DNA of 64,000 nt, taken from the NCBI RefSeq assembly GCF_000024345.1, contig NC_013729.1, forward strand, positions 6,882,001-6,946,000, written 5' to 3'. The notes under the pieces were generated by a model, which searched no databases, had not been told where the DNA came from, and saw only the letters and a list, made by a program, of their open reading frames with translations. Source of the stretch: Kribbella flavida DSM 17836 (GTDB lineage: Bacteria; Actinomycetota; Actinomycetes; Propionibacteriales; Kribbellaceae). Below, piece after piece: positions 44,677 to 52,961 of the stretch (its first letter is position 1; each line of letters opens with the position of its first letter). The position numbers and the translations under genes are program-made.

Positions 44677-45726
44677 TCAGCCTGTCACACGTGGCTTGAG
44701 ATGGATGAATCCGCCTCGGCGCATCGCCCGAACGCCTTGCGGCAGGTCGATCCAGCGCTGACCGCGCCAGCCGGTGACGAAAGCGTCGATGGCGGCGACG
44801 TGTCCGGCAGTCAGGTCGGTGGCGTGGCAGCCGGCCTCCAGCGCGGCCTGCCGCAGCGCGCGGGTGCGGATCGCTTCCGGCTCGGCCTCGAGCATGCCGA
44901 TGTCGCAGAGCACCTCGTCATCGGTACGCCGTACGGCGGTCTCGGCGAGGTCCGCGGCCAGTGCGTCGAGCGCGTCGGCGTCGGCGCGGAGCAGACCGGC
45001 GGTGCGGGCCAGCGCCTCGGTCACGCCGGGCCCGAGCGCCTCCTCCAGCACCGGCAGCACCTCATGCCGCACTCGCACTCTTCTGTACTGCGGGTCGTCG
45101 TTGTGCGGGTCGTGCCAGGGCCGGAGCCCGGAGGCGATGCAGGCAGCGGCCGTACTGGCACGTGGCACCTCCAGCAGCGGGCGGCGGAGCAGTCCGGCCA
45201 CCGGCGCCATCCCAGCGAGCGAGCGGGCCCCCGAACCGCGGGCCAGACCCAGCAGAACCGTCTCCGCCTGGTCGTCCCGCGTGTGCGCGAGCAGGACGAC
45301 GTCCGCGCCGAACTGGTCGGCGGCGGCGCGCAGTGCGTCGTACCGGGCGGCTCTGGCGGCGCCTTCCGGGCCGCCTTCGCTGCCGACCTCGACTGCGCGG
45401 ACCTCCACCGGGTCCAGCCCGAGCGAGCGGCACTGGTCGGCGGCGATCGCGGCAGCGTGGGCCGAGTCGGCCTGCAGCCCGTGGTCGACGATCACCGCGC
45501 CCGCACGCAGTCGCAGCTTCGGCGCCTCGAAGGCGATCGCCGCGGCCAGCGCGAGCGAGTCGGCGCCTCCGGAGCAGGCCACCAGAACAGTCGTGTCCGC
45601 GGGCAGCTCTCGCAGCGCCGCCCGAACCGCCTCACGGACGCGAGCCACCGCGGGGTGCAGTTTGCCCCGCCGGCTGTCGACCAGCTGCTCGGCCGACTCA
45701 GCCGTGGAGTCGGGAGACCCAGGCAT
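44677..45726 (-). CDS. tilS: tRNA(Ile)-lysidine synthetase TilS
   Basis: 349 aa. N-type ATP pyrophosphatase with P-loop VLVACSGGADSLALAAAI (about 45-62), VIVDHGLQADSA, ARYDAL and LLAHTRDDQAETVLLGLARGSGARSLAGM. The C-terminal TilS domain ends in GQRWIDLPQGVRAMRRGGFIHLKP. Converts C34 of tRNA-Ile(CAU) to lysidine so it reads AUA. ATG 45726 overlaps the metalloprotease gene by 29 bp; a slightly later start is possible. Confidence 0.95.
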   Translation of the reverse strand: MPGSPDSTAESAEQLVDSRRGKLHPAVARVREAVRAALRELPADTTVLVACSGGADSLALAAAIAFEAPKLRLRAGAVIVDHGLQADSAHAAAIAADQCRSLGLDPVEVRAVEVGSEGGPEGAARAARYDALRAAADQFGADVVLLAHTRDDQAETVLLGLARGSGARSLAGMAPVAGLLRRPLLEVPRASTAAACIASGLRPWHDPHNDDPQYRRVRVRHEVLPVLEEALGPGVTEALARTAGLLRADADALDALAADLAETAVRRTDDEVLCDIGMLEAEPEAIRTRALRQAALEAGCHATDLTAGHVAAIDAFVTGWRGQRWIDLPQGVRAMRRGGFIHLKPRVTG

Positions 45727-46792
45727 CGGGGGTGGCGATCTCGTGCTTGGTGGGCAGCGTGTTCGGTCCGGTCCAGACCTTGTTGAAGCCCTCCATGCCG
45801 ACCCGGTCGACCACCCGCCGGACGAAGGCGGCGCCGTCCTGGTACTGCTTCAGCTTGGCATCCAGGCCGAGCAGCCGCTTGAGCAGCTGGTCGACCGGGT
45901 TCCCGCTGGAGCGGCGGGAGGTGAACTTGGACCGGATGGTGTCGACGGTCGGGATCACCGACGGCCCGACGCCGTCCATCACGAAGTCCGCGTGGCCCTC
46001 CAGCAGCGACATCACCGCGGTCAGCCGGTCCAGCACGGCGCGCTGCTCCGGCGACTGCATCAGGTCGACCAGGCTCAGCTCGGCCTCGCCCTTCACCGAC
46101 CGGCCCAGCCGCTGCACCGCCTCCCGGAACATCGCCGCGTACGCCGACGCGTCCAGCTCCGCCTGGTCGAGGAACAGCGCGATCTCCGACCGCAGGTGGT
46201 CCCGCAGCCACGGGACCGCGGTGAACTGCACCCGGTGCGTCTCCTCGTGCAGGCAGACCCAGAGCCGGAAGTCCCGCGGTACGACGCCGAGCTCGGACTC
46301 CACGTGCATCACGTTCGGTGCGACCAGCAGCAGCCGCCCGGTCAGACCGGGGCGGCTCGGGTCGGGCTCGGCCGGGTAGAAGGGGTCGAACTGACCCAGC
46401 ACCCGGGAGGACAGGAAGGCCAGCAGCGCGCCCGCCTCGATCGCGGTGACCCGCGAGCCGACCGCGGACGCCAGCGCGCCGCTCTTCTCCTGCTTCTCGC
46501 GCAGCTTGTCCGCCAGCGGCGCCAGCACGGTCTTGAAGCCGTCCGCGTTGGCCTGCACCCAGCCGGGCCGGTCCACGATCACCACTGGGGCGGTCGCCGA
46601 CGTCGCCTGCAGCCCGCTGAACTCCCGCACGTGGTGCTCGGACTCCGCGGCGAACTGCCGCAGCTGCGCGACCACCTGGTCCGCCTCGGCCCGGGTGACC
46701 ACCGGCCCGGGACGGAGCAGCTTGCGCGCCACGCCCGTCGCAAGCTGCCAGTCGACCATCTCGGCCGCGGTCCCACCTTCAGCCGTACTCAT
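45698..46792 (-). CDS. Zinc-dependent metalloprotease of the F420-associated TIGR03883 type
   Basis: 364 aa. Helical protein with the zincin motif HEETH (VCLHEETHRVQFTAVPWL), preceded by LLLVAPNVMHVESELGVVP and followed by LLEGHADFVMDGVG. Members of this family occur in F420-producing actinobacteria and are often annotated as coenzyme F420 biosynthesis-associated; substrate unknown. No SD: TAGGGT lies 6 nt before ATG 46792, so a leaderless promoter starts here and probably drives tilS and hpt too. Confidence 0.87.
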   Translation of the reverse strand: MSTAEGGTAAEMVDWQLATGVARKLLRPGPVVTRAEADQVVAQLRQFAAESEHHVREFSGLQATSATAPVVIVDRPGWVQANADGFKTVLAPLADKLREKQEKSGALASAVGSRVTAIEAGALLAFLSSRVLGQFDPFYPAEPDPSRPGLTGRLLLVAPNVMHVESELGVVPRDFRLWVCLHEETHRVQFTAVPWLRDHLRSEIALFLDQAELDASAYAAMFREAVQRLGRSVKGEAELSLVDLMQSPEQRAVLDRLTAVMSLLEGHADFVMDGVGPSVIPTVDTIRSKFTSRRSSGNPVDQLLKRLLGLDAKLKQYQDGAAFVRRVVDRVGMEGFNKVWTGPNTLPTKHEIATPDAWVSRLHG

Positions 46793-46798
46793 GGTCCG

Positions 46799-46804
46799 AC
46801 CCTA
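46799..46804 (-). promoter_or_regulatory. -10 element TAGGGT, leaderless metalloprotease-tilS-hpt operon
   Basis: TAGGGT on the minus strand is followed by 6 nt and ATG 46792. Confidence 0.5.
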
Positions 46805-46843
46805 GTCGCATGTCCCAACCTGCGCCTGTGGGACGCGGTGAGT

Positions 46844-48214
46844 TCAGGCAGCACAACCGCAGGCGGCCAGGGCGGCCGCCGCGCGGTCCAGTGCGGCGCG
46901 AGCCTCCAGCGGCTTGTTCGGCAGGGCTGCGTCGGTGGCGACGGCGAAGACGAGCAGTGTCCCGGTCCGGCTGCGGACCAGCCCGGCCAGCGAGTGCACA
47001 CCGGTCAGCGTGCCGGTCTTGGCGCGCACGAGGCCGGTACCGGCGCCGGCACCCGGTACTGCGAAGCGCTCCTCCAGGCTGCCGGTGAACCCGGCAACCG
47101 GCAGGCCGCTGATCAGGTATCGCAGCTCCGGCCGGCTCACCGCGACCCGTACTGCGCCGGCCAGCACGTCCAGCGGAACCTGGTTGGTGCGGGACAGCCC
47201 GCTGCCGTCCTCCAGCCTGGCCTTGGTCACGTTCAGCCCGAGCTTGGTGAGCGTGCTGCGCAGTCCCTTCAGGCCTCCGGCGTACGAGCCGCCGTTCTTG
47301 GTGGCCAGGCCGACGTGCCGCAGCAGCACCTCGGCGCCGTCGTTGTCGCTGTGCAGGTTGACGTGCTCGACGAGGTCGCCGACGGGCGCGGACCGGACCT
47401 CGGCGACCTTCGCGGCAGCGGCCGGAGCCACCACCGGCCGCACGGCCGGGGCGACCTTGATGCCGGCGGCCCGCAAGAGCGCCGCGAACGACGTCGCCGC
47501 CGCCTGTGCCGGTGCGACCGCCCGCTTCGCCATGCCGGGAGTGATCCGGCCCTGGTCCACCCAGAGCGCGGAGGTCGGGCCGGCGATGCCCTCGGGCACG
47601 TAGTTCGGCTCCCACTTGGCGTTCGCCGCCGGGCCGGTGAACAGCGACGCGTCGTACCCGAGGGTGATGCTGGTGACACCTCCGGCCCGCAGCGACTTCG
47701 CCGTACTGGCGGCCAGGTCCTGCAGGGTGGCGCGACGCGGGAACTCCAGCGGGTCCGCGGACCGCTTGATCGTCAGCAGCGGGTCACCGCCGCCCACCAG
47801 GACCAGCGAGCTCCCGGCCCGTACGGTCCTGGTGCTGAACCAGTGGTCCGGACCCAGCGCTTCCAGCGCGGCGACCGTGGTCAGCAGTTTCAGCGTCGAG
47901 GCGGGCACGAAGGGCTTGGCCGCACCGACCGAGTAGACCTGCTTGCCGCGGGACGCGTCGTACACGGAAGCTCCGAAGTGCCTGCCGAGCGACGGGTCCG
48001 CCAGTGCGGCCGACAGCGCCTTCCGTACGCCGGCGCTGGTGGGCGCCACGCCTTCGGCCTTCGCCGGTGCGAGCACGACGGGAGCGACCGTGCCAGTGGT
48101 CCCGGTGGTAGCACGCTGCGACGACGCCGGCACCGCCTGGGCGGCCGCGACCAGGCCGGTCAGGGCCGCGCCGGCCGCGAGCGTGACGAAGACCGCACGG
48201 GAAGGACGGGCCAC
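46844..48214 (-). CDS. dacB: D-alanyl-D-alanine carboxypeptidase/endopeptidase (PBP4, DacB)
   Basis: 456 aa. Signal peptide (about 1-30, VFVTLAAGAALTGLVAAAQAVPA). S13 penicillin-binding motifs: Ser-X-X-Lys in VPASTLKLL, Ser-Asp-Asn in HSDNDGAEVL and Lys-Thr-Gly in RAKTGTLTGVHSLAG. Trims D-Ala from peptidoglycan stem peptides or cleaves cross-links. SD CAGGAG 7 nt before GTG 48214. Divergent from ppa, an arrangement shared with many actinobacteria. Confidence 0.94.
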   Translation of the reverse strand: MARPSRAVFVTLAAGAALTGLVAAAQAVPASSQRATTGTTGTVAPVVLAPAKAEGVAPTSAGVRKALSAALADPSLGRHFGASVYDASRGKQVYSVGAAKPFVPASTLKLLTTVAALEALGPDHWFSTRTVRAGSSLVLVGGGDPLLTIKRSADPLEFPRRATLQDLAASTAKSLRAGGVTSITLGYDASLFTGPAANAKWEPNYVPEGIAGPTSALWVDQGRITPGMAKRAVAPAQAAATSFAALLRAAGIKVAPAVRPVVAPAAAAKVAEVRSAPVGDLVEHVNLHSDNDGAEVLLRHVGLATKNGGSYAGGLKGLRSTLTKLGLNVTKARLEDGSGLSRTNQVPLDVLAGAVRVAVSRPELRYLISGLPVAGFTGSLEERFAVPGAGAGTGLVRAKTGTLTGVHSLAGLVRSRTGTLLVFAVATDAALPNKPLEARAALDRAAAALAACGCAA

Positions 48215-48264
48215 CGGGCTGCTCCTGTCAGATGGTCGGGCCGAACCGTGACAGTATCTGCCCC

Positions 48265-48753
48265 ATGGAGTTCGACGTCTTCATCGAGATCCCCAAGGGC
48301 ACCCGCAACAAGTACGAGCTGGACCACAAGACGAACCGGCTGCGGCTCGACCGCACCCTGTTCACGTCCACTCAGTACCCCTCCGACTACGGGTTCATCG
48401 AGGAGACCCTCGGTCAGGACGGCGACCCCCTGGACGCGCTCGTGCTGCTGCCCGAGCCGACCTTTCCCGGCTGCCTGATCCGGGCCCGGGCGATCGGCAT
48501 GTTCCGGATGACCGACGAGAAGGGCCCCGACGACAAGGTGCTCTGCGTGCCGGCCGGTGACCCGCGCCAGGAGCACCTGCGCGACATCCACCACGTACCG
48601 GAGTTCGACCGGCTGGAGATCCAGCACTTCTTCGAGGTCTACAAGGACCTGGAGCCGGGCAAGTCGGTCGAGGGCGCCACCTGGGTCGGCCGCGCCGACG
48701 CCGAGGCCGAGATCACCGCCTCCTTCGACCGCCTGAAGACCGAAGGCCACTGA
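48265..48753 (+). CDS. ppa: Inorganic pyrophosphatase Ppa
   Basis: 162 aa, ATG 48265 (MEFDVFIEIPKGTRNKYE). Family I signature DGDPLDALVL with the three metal Asp, PSDYGFIEET, and KDLEPGKSVEG. Splits PPi to drive biosynthesis. No SD; GACAGTAT is 7 nt before the ATG, a CANNNT-type weaker leaderless promoter. Followed by a strong terminator, so monocistronic. Confidence 0.96.
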   Translation: MEFDVFIEIPKGTRNKYELDHKTNRLRLDRTLFTSTQYPSDYGFIEETLGQDGDPLDALVLLPEPTFPGCLIRARAIGMFRMTDEKGPDDKVLCVPAGDPRQEHLRDIHHVPEFDRLEIQHFFEVYKDLEPGKSVEGATWVGRADAEAEITASFDRLKTEGH

Positions 48754-48781
48754 GACCTCGCCCGGACCGCCGGGCGAGGTC
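48754..48781 (+). terminator. Terminator of ppa
   Basis: Perfect 12-bp stem (48754-48765 with 48770-48781) around the loop ACCG, beginning at the ppa stop. No T-run. Confidence 0.65.
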
Positions 48782-48811
48782 CGGCCGGCCGACCGCGACG
48801 CCGGCAGCCGC

Positions 48812-49039
48812 TCACCACCCGATGAGGGCGTAGGAGCTGGCCGTCCGGCGGTCAGCTCCGCGCTCGCTCTCCACCGGCACGTCGGACTCCGGATCGGCGA
48901 CGACCCTCGGTGTCTCCAGGGGCTGCGTCCCGTGCGCGTCGCCCGGGCGCGCCGGCTGCCCGGCGTGCGAAGCACGGCGCGGGCGGCCGAAGACCGCGGC
49001 GAGCAGGGTCTTGCTGCGAGAAGCTGGCATCAGCACCAC
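48812..49039 (-). CDS. Small hypothetical protein
   Basis: 75 aa, start GTG 49039 or one of the next codons up to ATG 49030. Codons end mainly in G/C as in real genes here. Basic, Arg/Pro-rich N-terminal half (SRSKTLLAAVFGRPRRASHAG), acidic second half, C-terminus SSYALIGW. No signal peptide or motif recognised. It lies downstream of the NlpC/P60 gene on the same strand (104-bp gap). Could be spurious. Confidence 0.4.
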   Translation of the reverse strand: MVLMPASRSKTLLAAVFGRPRRASHAGQPARPGDAHGTQPLETPRVVADPESDVPVESERGADRRTASSYALIGW

Positions 49040-49143
49040 CGTTCTACGGGCCGGTGGTCACCGGCGTCGGTCGGGGTCAGGGGCGGCTGACGTCGGGTGA
49101 AGGGTGCGGCGGCGGCCGGGACAAGCCGCCGCCGCGAACGGGT

Positions 49144-50610
49144 TCAGGGGCGGCCGAAGAAGTCGGGGTCCTCCCAGTAGTAGACGCTGTCGACGGTGAC
49201 CGGCCGGCCGCTGCGCGGGGCGTGCACCATCCGGCCGCCACCGAGGTACAGCGCGACGTGGAAGATCGTGCCGGGGTCGTCGGCCTGCTCGGACCAGAAG
49301 ATCAGGTCGCCCGGCCGCAGCTCCTCCTCCGAGATGTGCCGGACCTGCTCGTACTGCGCGACGCTGTAGTGCGGCAGCCGGACGCCGGCCGTCTCCCAGG
49401 CGGCCATCGTCAGCCCGGAGCAGTCCCACGAGCTCGGCCCCTGGGCGCCCCAGACGTACGGCTCGCCGAGCTGCGACAGCGCGAAGGCGATCGCGGCCGA
49501 GGCTCCCTTGCGGTGGGTCGTGCCACCGTTGCCCGGCCGGTCCGCCTTCGGCTTCTTCTTCGGCGGTTTCGCGGGCTTGACCGGCGGTTCGGCCCGCTTG
49601 ACCGGCGGCCTGGCCGGCCGGTTCGGCGGCTTGGCGGCCTTTTGCTCCGCCTGCTCCTGCTGCTTGCGCCGCTCCTGCTCCGCACGCTGCGCACGAGCCA
49701 GCCGGGCCTGCTCGGCGGCGATCCGGGCCCGCTCGGCCGCCTCGTGCGCGGCGATCCGGCGGCGCAGCTGCTCGGCCTTCTGCGCGGCCAGTGCGGCGGC
49801 TCGCTGGCGCGCAAGCTCCTCGAGTCCCCGCTGCCGCTGGTCGGCCACCTGGTACGACGTACGGCGCAGCGTCGCCAGCCGCGCGATCTGCTGCCGGCGT
49901 TCACCGCCGATCGCCGCGACGGCCGCGGCCTGGTCAGCCTCCGCGGACCTGGCCGCCGCCTTCGCCTTGGCCGCCTCGTCGGCCGCCGCCTTCACCTTGG
50001 CCACCGCCTGGTCGGCCTGCACCTTGAACGCGTTGCTGACCACCTGAGTGGCGGTGAACCGCAGGTACGAGCCCTGCATCGCCTGTGACACCGACCGCGA
50101 CGCTCCGGCCGAGTCGAGCAGCTGCTGCGGACCGTCGGCGCTGAGCAGCGGCGCCAGCTTCGCAACGTCCCCACCACCCTGGTACGACGCGGCGGCGAAC
50201 CGGCCGATCTGGCGGCGCTGCTCGGCGAGCTTCTGCGCGGCCTTCGTCGCCCGGTCCGCGGCCGCGGCGGCGTCGCGCTGGGCCTGCCGAAGTCGGTGCA
50301 CCGCGCCGTTGTACTTCTCGGCGGCGATCCCGGAGGCGCGGCCGAGCTGCTCGAGCCGGGCGTTCGCGCCGGCCAGCCGCTGCTCGATCGCGGCGACCTC
50401 GGCGGCCTGGGCGGCGGCGGCCTGGCGGGCGGCATCGACCTGGATCCGGGACGGAATGACCGGAGGCCGTGGATCAGCCTGGGCCGGCACGGTGGTCAGG
50501 GCCATGGTGCCGGTCATGCAGACCGCGAGCACTCCGCAGAGCAGCGCTCTGCCGGTCTTCCCTGTGCCCGCGTCCCGCCTGCCGGACGTAGCCCCCGAGG
50601 GCGTCCGCAT
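49144..50610 (-). CDS. Secreted NlpC/P60 (C40) peptidoglycan endopeptidase
   Basis: 488 aa. Signal peptide (about 20-46, LLCGVLAVCMTGTMALTTVPAQA), long coiled coil (about 55-310, RipA/RipC-like), a Lys/Pro-rich linker (about 320-365) and an NlpC/P60 domain (about 373-488) with catalytic Cys397 (WDCSGL), His451 (TIFHVALYLG) and a third polar site at His463 (MVHAP). Cleaves between D-Glu and meso-DAP or LL-DAP. The coiled coil is expected to hold the enzyme inactive or tether it at the septum through FtsX-like partners. The leader is long and structured. Confidence 0.93.
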   Translation of the reverse strand: MRTPSGATSGRRDAGTGKTGRALLCGVLAVCMTGTMALTTVPAQADPRPPVIPSRIQVDAARQAAAAQAAEVAAIEQRLAGANARLEQLGRASGIAAEKYNGAVHRLRQAQRDAAAAADRATKAAQKLAEQRRQIGRFAAASYQGGGDVAKLAPLLSADGPQQLLDSAGASRSVSQAMQGSYLRFTATQVVSNAFKVQADQAVAKVKAAADEAAKAKAAARSAEADQAAAVAAIGGERRQQIARLATLRRTSYQVADQRQRGLEELARQRAAALAAQKAEQLRRRIAAHEAAERARIAAEQARLARAQRAEQERRKQQEQAEQKAAKPPNRPARPPVKRAEPPVKPAKPPKKKPKADRPGNGGTTHRKGASAAIAFALSQLGEPYVWGAQGPSSWDCSGLTMAAWETAGVRLPHYSVAQYEQVRHISEEELRPGDLIFWSEQADDPGTIFHVALYLGGGRMVHAPRSGRPVTVDSVYYWEDPDFFGRP

Positions 50611-50780
50611 CGGGGTACTTCCTTCCGCCGGTCGTGAACCCCTTCCCCAGGGTTCGCGATCTTTTGGTCCTTCTGGACCCCACAGGTGACACTAGTTGCC
50701 TGCAGCCCCATTGGGAACACCCTTACCACGGATAACTTTGTTTCACGTGCGTGTCGGCTTGACAAACTACAAGCTTGTAA
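50611..50780 (-). promoter_or_regulatory. Structured leader/promoter of the NlpC/P60 gene
   Basis: Read on the minus strand, the region has an AT-rich start with the palindrome TACAAGCTTGTA (50768-50779) and a TAGTTT hexamer, then two hairpins: GGTCC-AGAA-GGACC near 50662-50675, and a 10-bp stem with one mismatch just before the SD (GGAAGGAAG). A c-di-AMP (ydaO) riboswitch is common upstream of such hydrolases, but its conserved core was not found. Confidence 0.4.
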
Positions 50781-50830
50781 TTCCGGCCGCCTGAAGGTGG
50801 GCGCCCTCGGCAACAGGTGGAGCAGGCAAC

Positions 50831-50867
50831 AAAAAGCCGGCGCCCTCCGCGGAGCGGAGGACGCCGG
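50831..50867 (-). terminator. Terminator of the EEP-family gene
   Basis: CCGGCG pairs with CGCCGG and CCTCCGC with GCGGAGG; on the minus strand the hairpin is followed by a run of five T (50835-50831). It lies 16 bp past the stop. Confidence 0.75.
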
Positions 50868-50882
50868 TGGACGTGCGCGGGA

Positions 50883-51701
50883 TCAGCGCAGGGTGAAGGT
50901 GGCGACGACCGGAAGGTGGTCGGAGGCCAGCGTCGCCGGGACCGACGCGGACGTCGGCCGCAGGGCGGCGCTGTGCAGCAGGTAGTCGATCCGGGCGGTC
51001 GGGTTCTCCGCCGAGATCGTGTTGCCCGGGCCGACGCCGACCTGCGGCCAGGTGTCGCGCCAGATCGCGGTCAGCTTCTGGATCTCCGGCGTGGTGGCCG
51101 CGGCGTTCAGGTCGCCGACCAGCAGCGTCGGCTGCTTCGAGCCGGCCAGCACCTCGACCACCTTCTGCGCCTGCTCCAGCCGCTCGGCGTTGTTGTTGTG
51201 GGTCAGGTGGGTGTTCGCGAACCGCAGCTCCTGGCCACGGACCTTGACCGTGGCGACCGCCAGGCCGCGCTGCTCCCCGGCCGGGGCCTTCGGCAGCAGC
51301 GTGTTCCGGAAGTCTTTGATCGGGTAGCGCGACAGGATCGCGGTTCCGTACTGGCGACGCGGCTCACCGGGGTTCAGCGGCGGCAGGTCGAGGTTCGGCG
51401 CGTACCGGTAGTGCATCTTCAGCCGCCGCGCGAGCCAGGCCGCCTGGTCGACCCAGTTGCTGCGCTCGCTCCAGTGGTTGTCGACCTCCTGCAGCCCGAC
51501 CACGCCGGCGCCGGACTTCTCGATCACCGTGGCGATCCGCTCGAGGTCCAGCACCCCGTCGACACCCGCCCCGTGGTGGATGTTGTAGGTGATCACGGTC
51601 AACGTGCGGTCGTCCGACCGTGGGCTCGCGGCCGCGGCGGTCGGCAGCACCATCAGCACTCCCGCGAGGGCGGCGAGCAGAGTCTTGGGAAGTGTGCGCA
51701 T
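50883..51701 (-). CDS. Secreted endonuclease/exonuclease/phosphatase-family protein
   Basis: 272 aa. Signal peptide (about 1-25, TLLAALAGVLMVLPTAAAA). EEP fold motifs: ITYNIHHGAGVDG, VVGLQEVDNHW (metal Glu), GTAILSRYPI, ANTHLTHNNNAERLEQ (catalytic His), TLLVGDLNAAATTPE (Asp/Asn) and the terminal SDHLPVVATF. Likely an exported Mg-dependent phosphodiesterase or nuclease; the substrate could be DNA, lipid or sphingomyelin-type. Confidence 0.88.
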   Translation of the reverse strand: MRTLPKTLLAALAGVLMVLPTAAAASPRSDDRTLTVITYNIHHGAGVDGVLDLERIATVIEKSGAGVVGLQEVDNHWSERSNWVDQAAWLARRLKMHYRYAPNLDLPPLNPGEPRRQYGTAILSRYPIKDFRNTLLPKAPAGEQRGLAVATVKVRGQELRFANTHLTHNNNAERLEQAQKVVEVLAGSKQPTLLVGDLNAAATTPEIQKLTAIWRDTWPQVGVGPGNTISAENPTARIDYLLHSAALRPTSASVPATLASDHLPVVATFTLR

Positions 51702-51767
51702 GGCCTCAATCCTGGTCGAACGGGGGCGACCCCGCGACGACGCCCGGGTGTCGCCGAGCTGAACAGA

Positions 51768-52865
51768 TCACCGGGTCCGGACGAGCCGCCCGACCGCGCC
51801 CTTCGCGCCGGACGCCCAGCAGGCCGCCCGTACGCCGTGCCCGGCGCACTCGACGCTGTCGAAGCTGGTGCTGGAGAACTGGGTCCAGCTGCGCCCACCG
51901 TCCAGGCTGACGTCGCTGCCCGACGGACCGACGGCGACCACGGTGGCCAGCGTTCCTGGCACGAAGGCCGAGCCGCTGCGGTACCCCTTCGGCGCCTGTG
52001 CGGCCGGGACCAGCTTCCAGCTGCGGCCGCCGTCGGTGGTCACCGACGCCGCGCGGACCGCCTCGGCCGGCTTCTCGAAGTCGCCGCCGACCGCGACGCC
52101 GTGCAGCTTGCCGCGGAAGGCGAGGCTGAAGATGCCGGCCGCCGCGCCACTGGCCATCGGCGAGTCGGTCACCGTCCAGGTCCGGCCGCCGTCGCTGGTC
52201 CGGAAAACCCGCGGCCGGTCGCCGCCGCCGGTCGCGAACCAGGCCGTCCGGCCGGTGCCCGCGACCAGGCAGGTGCCGCTCGCCGCGAAGGCGAACTCGC
52301 CGGGCAGCGCGGCCGGCATGCCGGCGTCCGGCTGGACCTGCCAGGACCGGCCGCCGTTCGAGGTCGCGGCGATCCGGAACTTGCCGTTCACCGGGTCGCT
52401 CAGCGCCAGGCCGCGCCGGTTGTCGTGGAAGTCGAGGCAGTCGTAGAAGGCGGTCGGCTCGGTGTTGCGGAACGTCTCGGTCCAGCTGCGGCCGCCGTTC
52501 TCGGTCCGGTAGACCCGGGAGTCCTCGCCGGGACCGATCGCCAGGATCACCGCACGCTTGGCGTCGAACGCCTCCACATCGCGGAACTGCAGCGCGGCCG
52601 CGCCGGCCGGGCTCACGTTCTGCCAGCTGGTGCCGCCGTCGGTGGTGCGCAGCACCCGCCCGGCGCTGCCTGCCACCCAGGCGACGTCCTTGCTGACCGC
52701 GGCGAGCCCGCGGAACTGCGACGCGCTGCCGGTCGGCTTCAGCTCCCACTGGTACGCCGGCCGGTGGCCGCTGCCACCCGTCGTACCGGTGGCCTGGGCG
52801 GGGGTGAGTTGGGTGGCGGAGAGCAGGACTCCGGCGGCGAGGGCGGCGATACGCAGGGTCTTCAT
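51768..52865 (-). CDS. Secreted Ycf48-like/BNR-repeat beta-propeller protein
   Basis: 365 aa from ATG 52865. Signal peptide (about 1-26, ALAAGVLLSATQLTPAQA). At least five BNR/Asp-box-like repeats of the type TTDGGTSWQ, TENGGRSWT, TSNGGRSWQ, TSDGGRTWT, TTDGGRSWK and SLDGGRSWT mark blades of a sialidase/Ycf48-like propeller. Frequently annotated as oxidoreductase without evidence; no catalytic residues of a sialidase are seen. Role probably binding or assembly at the cell surface. Confidence 0.86.
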   Translation of the reverse strand: MKTLRIAALAAGVLLSATQLTPAQATGTTGGSGHRPAYQWELKPTGSASQFRGLAAVSKDVAWVAGSAGRVLRTTDGGTSWQNVSPAGAAALQFRDVEAFDAKRAVILAIGPGEDSRVYRTENGGRSWTETFRNTEPTAFYDCLDFHDNRRGLALSDPVNGKFRIAATSNGGRSWQVQPDAGMPAALPGEFAFAASGTCLVAGTGRTAWFATGGGDRPRVFRTSDGGRTWTVTDSPMASGAAAGIFSLAFRGKLHGVAVGGDFEKPAEAVRAASVTTDGGRSWKLVPAAQAPKGYRSGSAFVPGTLATVVAVGPSGSDVSLDGGRSWTQFSSTSFDSVECAGHGVRAACWASGAKGAVGRLVRTR

Positions 52866-52961
52866 GGGCGGCAACGTAATACACAGGCCGGACCGAAGAC
52901 GAGATCTTGCCGCCCGCTGCCCGGCACTGTCACTCTGAGCACCCGTCCGAAGGAGGCCCCG

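Noticed and set aside
50611..50780. c-di-AMP (ydaO) riboswitch upstream of the NlpC/P60 gene
   Set aside because: Conserved ydaO core words (GGRGGAACC, GGGGTNAATC, GACAGCTAACC) are not present; only generic hairpins are seen. Kept as an unidentified leader.
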